Source: Bradyrhizobium sp.
Lineage (GTDB): Bacteria > Pseudomonadota > Alphaproteobacteria > Rhizobiales > Xanthobacteraceae
Direction of reading: 5' to 3'
Assembly (NCBI RefSeq): GCF_016219575.1
Contig: NZ_JACRMG010000018.1
Location: 62,001 to 126,000, forward strand
DNA: 64,000 nt
Part shown: positions 61,916 through 64,000 of the stretch, piece by piece
How the letters are laid out: each line of letters opens with the position of its first letter
Numbering within the stretch: the stretch's first letter is position 1
The notes under the pieces: generated by a model
Told to the model about the DNA's origin: nothing
Database searches by the model: none
What the model saw: the letters and a program-made list of their open reading frames with translations, nothing else
Translations under genes and position numbers: made by a program

Positions 61916-63274
61916 TCACGATAGCAGCGGCGACCAGGCGGGATCGGAGGCAAAACCCGGCGTCGGCACGCGCTGCTCGTTGCGCCCGGAAACGTCGACC
62001 GTGAACAGCGACGGGCCCGAATTGCCGCCGGGCTCGCGGAAGAACATCACGACGCGGCCGTTCGGCGCAAAGGTCGGTCCCTCATTGTGATAGCCCGCGG
62101 TGAGGATGCGCTCGCCCGAACCGTCGGTCTTCATGATGCCGATGGCGAATTGCCCGCCGCCCTGCTTGGTAAACGCAATGTAATCGCCGCGCGGCGACCA
62201 CACCGGCGTGGAGTAGGAGCCCTCGCCGAAGGAGATTCGCTGCGCCGGGCCGCCGGTTGCGGCCATCACATAGATCTGCGGCTTGCCGCCGCGGTCGGAT
62301 TCGAAGCACAGCCGCGAGCCGTCGGGCGCGTAGGACGGCGAGGTGTCGATTGCCGGCGTATCGGTGAGGCGCGTCGTGGTCTTGGAGCGCAGGTCCATCA
62401 CGAACAGGTTGGAGTTGCTGCCCTGCTGCAGGCTCATGATCACGCGCTGGCCGTCCGGCGAGAACCGCGGCGCGAACGACATGCCCGGGAAATTGCCGAC
62501 GATCTCGCGCTGGCCGGTCTCGATGTTGAAGAGATAGACGCGCGGATCGCCCTGGCCGAACTCCATGTAGGTGATTTCCTGGCTCGACGGCGAGAAGCGC
62601 GGCGTCAGCACGAGATCGCTGCCGCGCGTCAGATAGCGCACGTTGGCGCCGTCCTGGTCCATCAGCGCGAGCCGCTTGACGCGCCGCTCCTTCGGGCCGG
62701 TCTCGTCGACGAACACGACACGGCTGTCGAAATAGCCCTTCTCGCCGGTCAGCCGTTCATAGATCTGGTCGGAGATGATGTGGGCGATGCGGCGCCAGGA
62801 TTCCGGCGAGGTGAAATATTGCTGGCCGGCGAGCTGCTGCGCCGTGTTGACGTCCCAGAGGCGGAATTCCGCCTTCAGCCGTCCGTCGCCCTGGCGCGTC
62901 ATGCGGCCGGTCACCAGCGCCTGCGCATTGATGGTCTTCCAGTTCTGGAAGTTCGGCGCGATGTCGACGTTGATCGCCTTTTCGATATAGGCGGCCTGGT
63001 CGATCGGCGCGAACAGACCGCTGCGCCTGAGATTGTTGGCGATGACCTGCGTCACGCCGACGCCGACCTCGCCGTCGGCCGGCGTGCCCGCCACGAAATT
63101 CGGGATCGCGATCGGCAGCGGCGCGAAGTCGCCTTCGGTGATGGTGATGCGCTTCTGCGCCAGCGCACTACGCGGGGAGATCGCAGCGGCGGCGCCGAGC
63201 GCCGCCATTGCGGAAATGATCTGGCGGCGGTTGGGAAGCAGGAGCATGTCGCGCAGTCTGTGTTGGTCGGTCAT
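61916..63274 (-). CDS. tolB: Tol-Pal system beta-propeller protein TolB
   Basis: A 452-residue periplasmic protein. A Tat-like signal with RR (LLPNRRQIISAMAALGAAAA) ends near residue 39. An N-terminal alpha/beta domain (about 45-175) is followed by a six-bladed propeller (about 190-440) with PD40-like repeats such as FSPSSQEITYMEFGQGDPRVYLFN and FAPNGRVVMFF. It links Pal to TolA. It follows tolA by 39 bases in the same direction. Confidence 0.96.
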   Translation of the reverse strand: MTDQHRLRDMLLLPNRRQIISAMAALGAAAAISPRSALAQKRITITEGDFAPLPIAIPNFVAGTPADGEVGVGVTQVIANNLRRSGLFAPIDQAAYIEKAINVDIAPNFQNWKTINAQALVTGRMTRQGDGRLKAEFRLWDVNTAQQLAGQQYFTSPESWRRIAHIISDQIYERLTGEKGYFDSRVVFVDETGPKERRVKRLALMDQDGANVRYLTRGSDLVLTPRFSPSSQEITYMEFGQGDPRVYLFNIETGQREIVGNFPGMSFAPRFSPDGQRVIMSLQQGSNSNLFVMDLRSKTTTRLTDTPAIDTSPSYAPDGSRLCFESDRGGKPQIYVMAATGGPAQRISFGEGSYSTPVWSPRGDYIAFTKQGGGQFAIGIMKTDGSGERILTAGYHNEGPTFAPNGRVVMFFREPGGNSGPSLFTVDVSGRNEQRVPTPGFASDPAWSPLLS

Positions 63275-63313
63275 CTGTCACTTCAACTTGGAATTAATGG
63301 GCGCTGCCTGAGT

Positions 63314-64000
63314 TCAGATCGGTCGCTCCTGGAAGACCGGCGTAAAGGACTTCCATTCGTCGAAGAACTGCGCGGGCAAATTATACGGCTGGCACTGGAT
63401 GATCGCGCGCAACGCGCTTTCCGAATAGGCGCGGCCATAGGGCGTCGACGGCGTGCCGTCGGGCGCGGGCATCGCCTCCAGCGTGCCGTCCTTCTTCAGG
63501 CGGATGTTGAAGGCGACTTCCGGCCGCTCCTGCTCGATGCCGCCATAGGGCTTCTTCCAGCAGTTTTCCACCTGGCGGCGGAACATCGAGCCCCAGGTCG
63601 CCGAATTGTCGCCTGCCCTGCCCTTGGACATGCCAAGCGACGCATTGGAGTTCAGCGTCTCGCCGGTTGCGGCCTGCCGGGCCGGATCGCGCTTGTCGAT
63701 CAGGGCTGCGATCTTCGACTGGTCGAACACGCGCTCCTTCGGCTTCTGCTGCTCCGGCGGCTTGGCGGCCTGCACGGGCGGCTTCGGCGGCGTCGGCTTC
63801 TTCTGTTCCTTCTTGATCGCTTCCGCGATCGGATCGACCGCCGGCTCCGGCTTTTTCTCCTCCGGCTTCGGCTCTTCCTTCGGCTTCTCGGCAACCTTCG
63901 GCGGGTCGGGCTTCTTTTCGACCGCCTTCTCCTCGGCCTTCGGCTGCGGCGCCGGCGCCGTATCGGTGACGACCGGCTGCTTCTCGCTGATCTTGCCGAC
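63314..64000 (-). CDS. tolA: TolA, C-terminal part (partial at window end)
   Basis: The C-terminal 228 residues of TolA. The frame is open to base 64000, so the N-terminus lies outside the window. The visible part starts with a Lys/Pro/Glu-rich linker (about 75 residues with EKKPDPPK, KPKEEPKPEEKKP and similar) and ends with the TolA domain that binds Pal and CpoB (segment GSMFRRQVENCWKKPYGGIEQ through SALRAIIQCQPYNLPAQFFDEW). It bridges inner and outer membrane using proton-motive force. tolB lies 39 bases downstream. Confidence 0.93.
   Translation of the reverse strand, partial: VGKISEKQPVVTDTAPAPQPKAEEKAVEKKPDPPKVAEKPKEEPKPEEKKPEPAVDPIAEAIKKEQKKPTPPKPPVQAAKPPEQQKPKERVFDQSKIAALIDKRDPARQAATGETLNSNASLGMSKGRAGDNSATWGSMFRRQVENCWKKPYGGIEQERPEVAFNIRLKKDGTLEAMPAPDGTPSTPYGRAYSESALRAIIQCQPYNLPAQFFDEWKSFTPVFQERPI

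Overview
The window is a high-GC chromosomal segment from an alphaproteobacterium of the Bradyrhizobium/Rhodopseudomonas type. The evidence is the GapR (DUF2312), DUF1244 and aa3-oxidase subunit IV small proteins, a three-piece proton-translocating transhydrogenase, a nirK-nirV denitrification unit with TTG-N8-CAA anaeroboxes, and a dispersed palindromic repeat that looks bradyrhizobial. I see no rRNA, tRNA, CRISPR array, insertion sequence or prophage. Most genes are ordinary core or near-core genes.

Layout. 1-6.7 kb: denitrification and anaerobic island: nnrS, a Crp/Fnr regulator (NnrR-like), hemN, two small accessory genes, nirK and nirV, with four FNR/FixK/NnrR-type boxes between the units. 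6.8-8 kb: a metallophosphoesterase and a lone cyclic-nucleotide-binding protein whose 3' ends overlap. 8.3-11.1 kb: ferric iron ABC transporter (binding protein and fused permease, no ATPase). 11.1-13.1 kb: GNAT and 3-oxoacid CoA-transferase A/B. 13.4-15.4 kb: AsmA. 15.4-18.4 kb: polyamine-type ABC operon potG-potH-potI without potF. 18.6-25.1 kb: AraC regulator, glpD, a PAS-GGDEF-EAL protein and an L-2-hydroxyglutarate-oxidase-like enzyme. 25.2-27.3 kb: two divergent YdcH/DUF465 genes, two tiny orphans and a diguanylate cyclase with a histone-like basic tail. 27.4-31.6 kb: purE-purK, rpsU, a TPR lipoprotein, a disordered membrane-anchored protein and a cupin. 31.7-37 kb: cation/H+ exchanger, alpha/beta hydrolase, pntB-pntA2-pntA1 and a 50-residue cytochrome oxidase subunit IV. 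37-40 kb: Doc/AbrB toxin-antitoxin pair, TetR/sterol desaturase pair and a secreted intradiol dioxygenase. 40-48 kb: oligoendopeptidase F, an NtrC-type regulator, and a cell-wall pair (YcbB-like L,D-transpeptidase and YcbK-like DUF882). 48-53 kb: gapR, DUF1244, DUF1036, pyruvate kinase, a TetR regulator and a GT87 membrane glycosyltransferase. 53-64 kb, all on the minus strand: tolA (partial), tolB, a membrane GGDEF-EAL protein, a FeeM-like N-acyltransferase, pal, cpoB/ybgF, tilS and ftsH.

How the genes work together. The first block is one respiratory regulon. NirK reduces nitrite, NirV and a YtkA-like protein are probable accessories, HemN supplies haem without oxygen, NnrS belongs to the NO response, and the Crp/Fnr protein is the likely regulator acting at the boxes. 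The last block is the Tol-Pal envelope system with the usual tilS-ftsH neighbours, but a c-di-GMP enzyme and a FeeM-like acyltransferase lie between tolB and pal. Three c-di-GMP enzymes lie in the window. Several inverted repeats next to regulator genes (the Doc/AbrB pair and both TetR genes) look like autoregulatory operators and can be tested directly.
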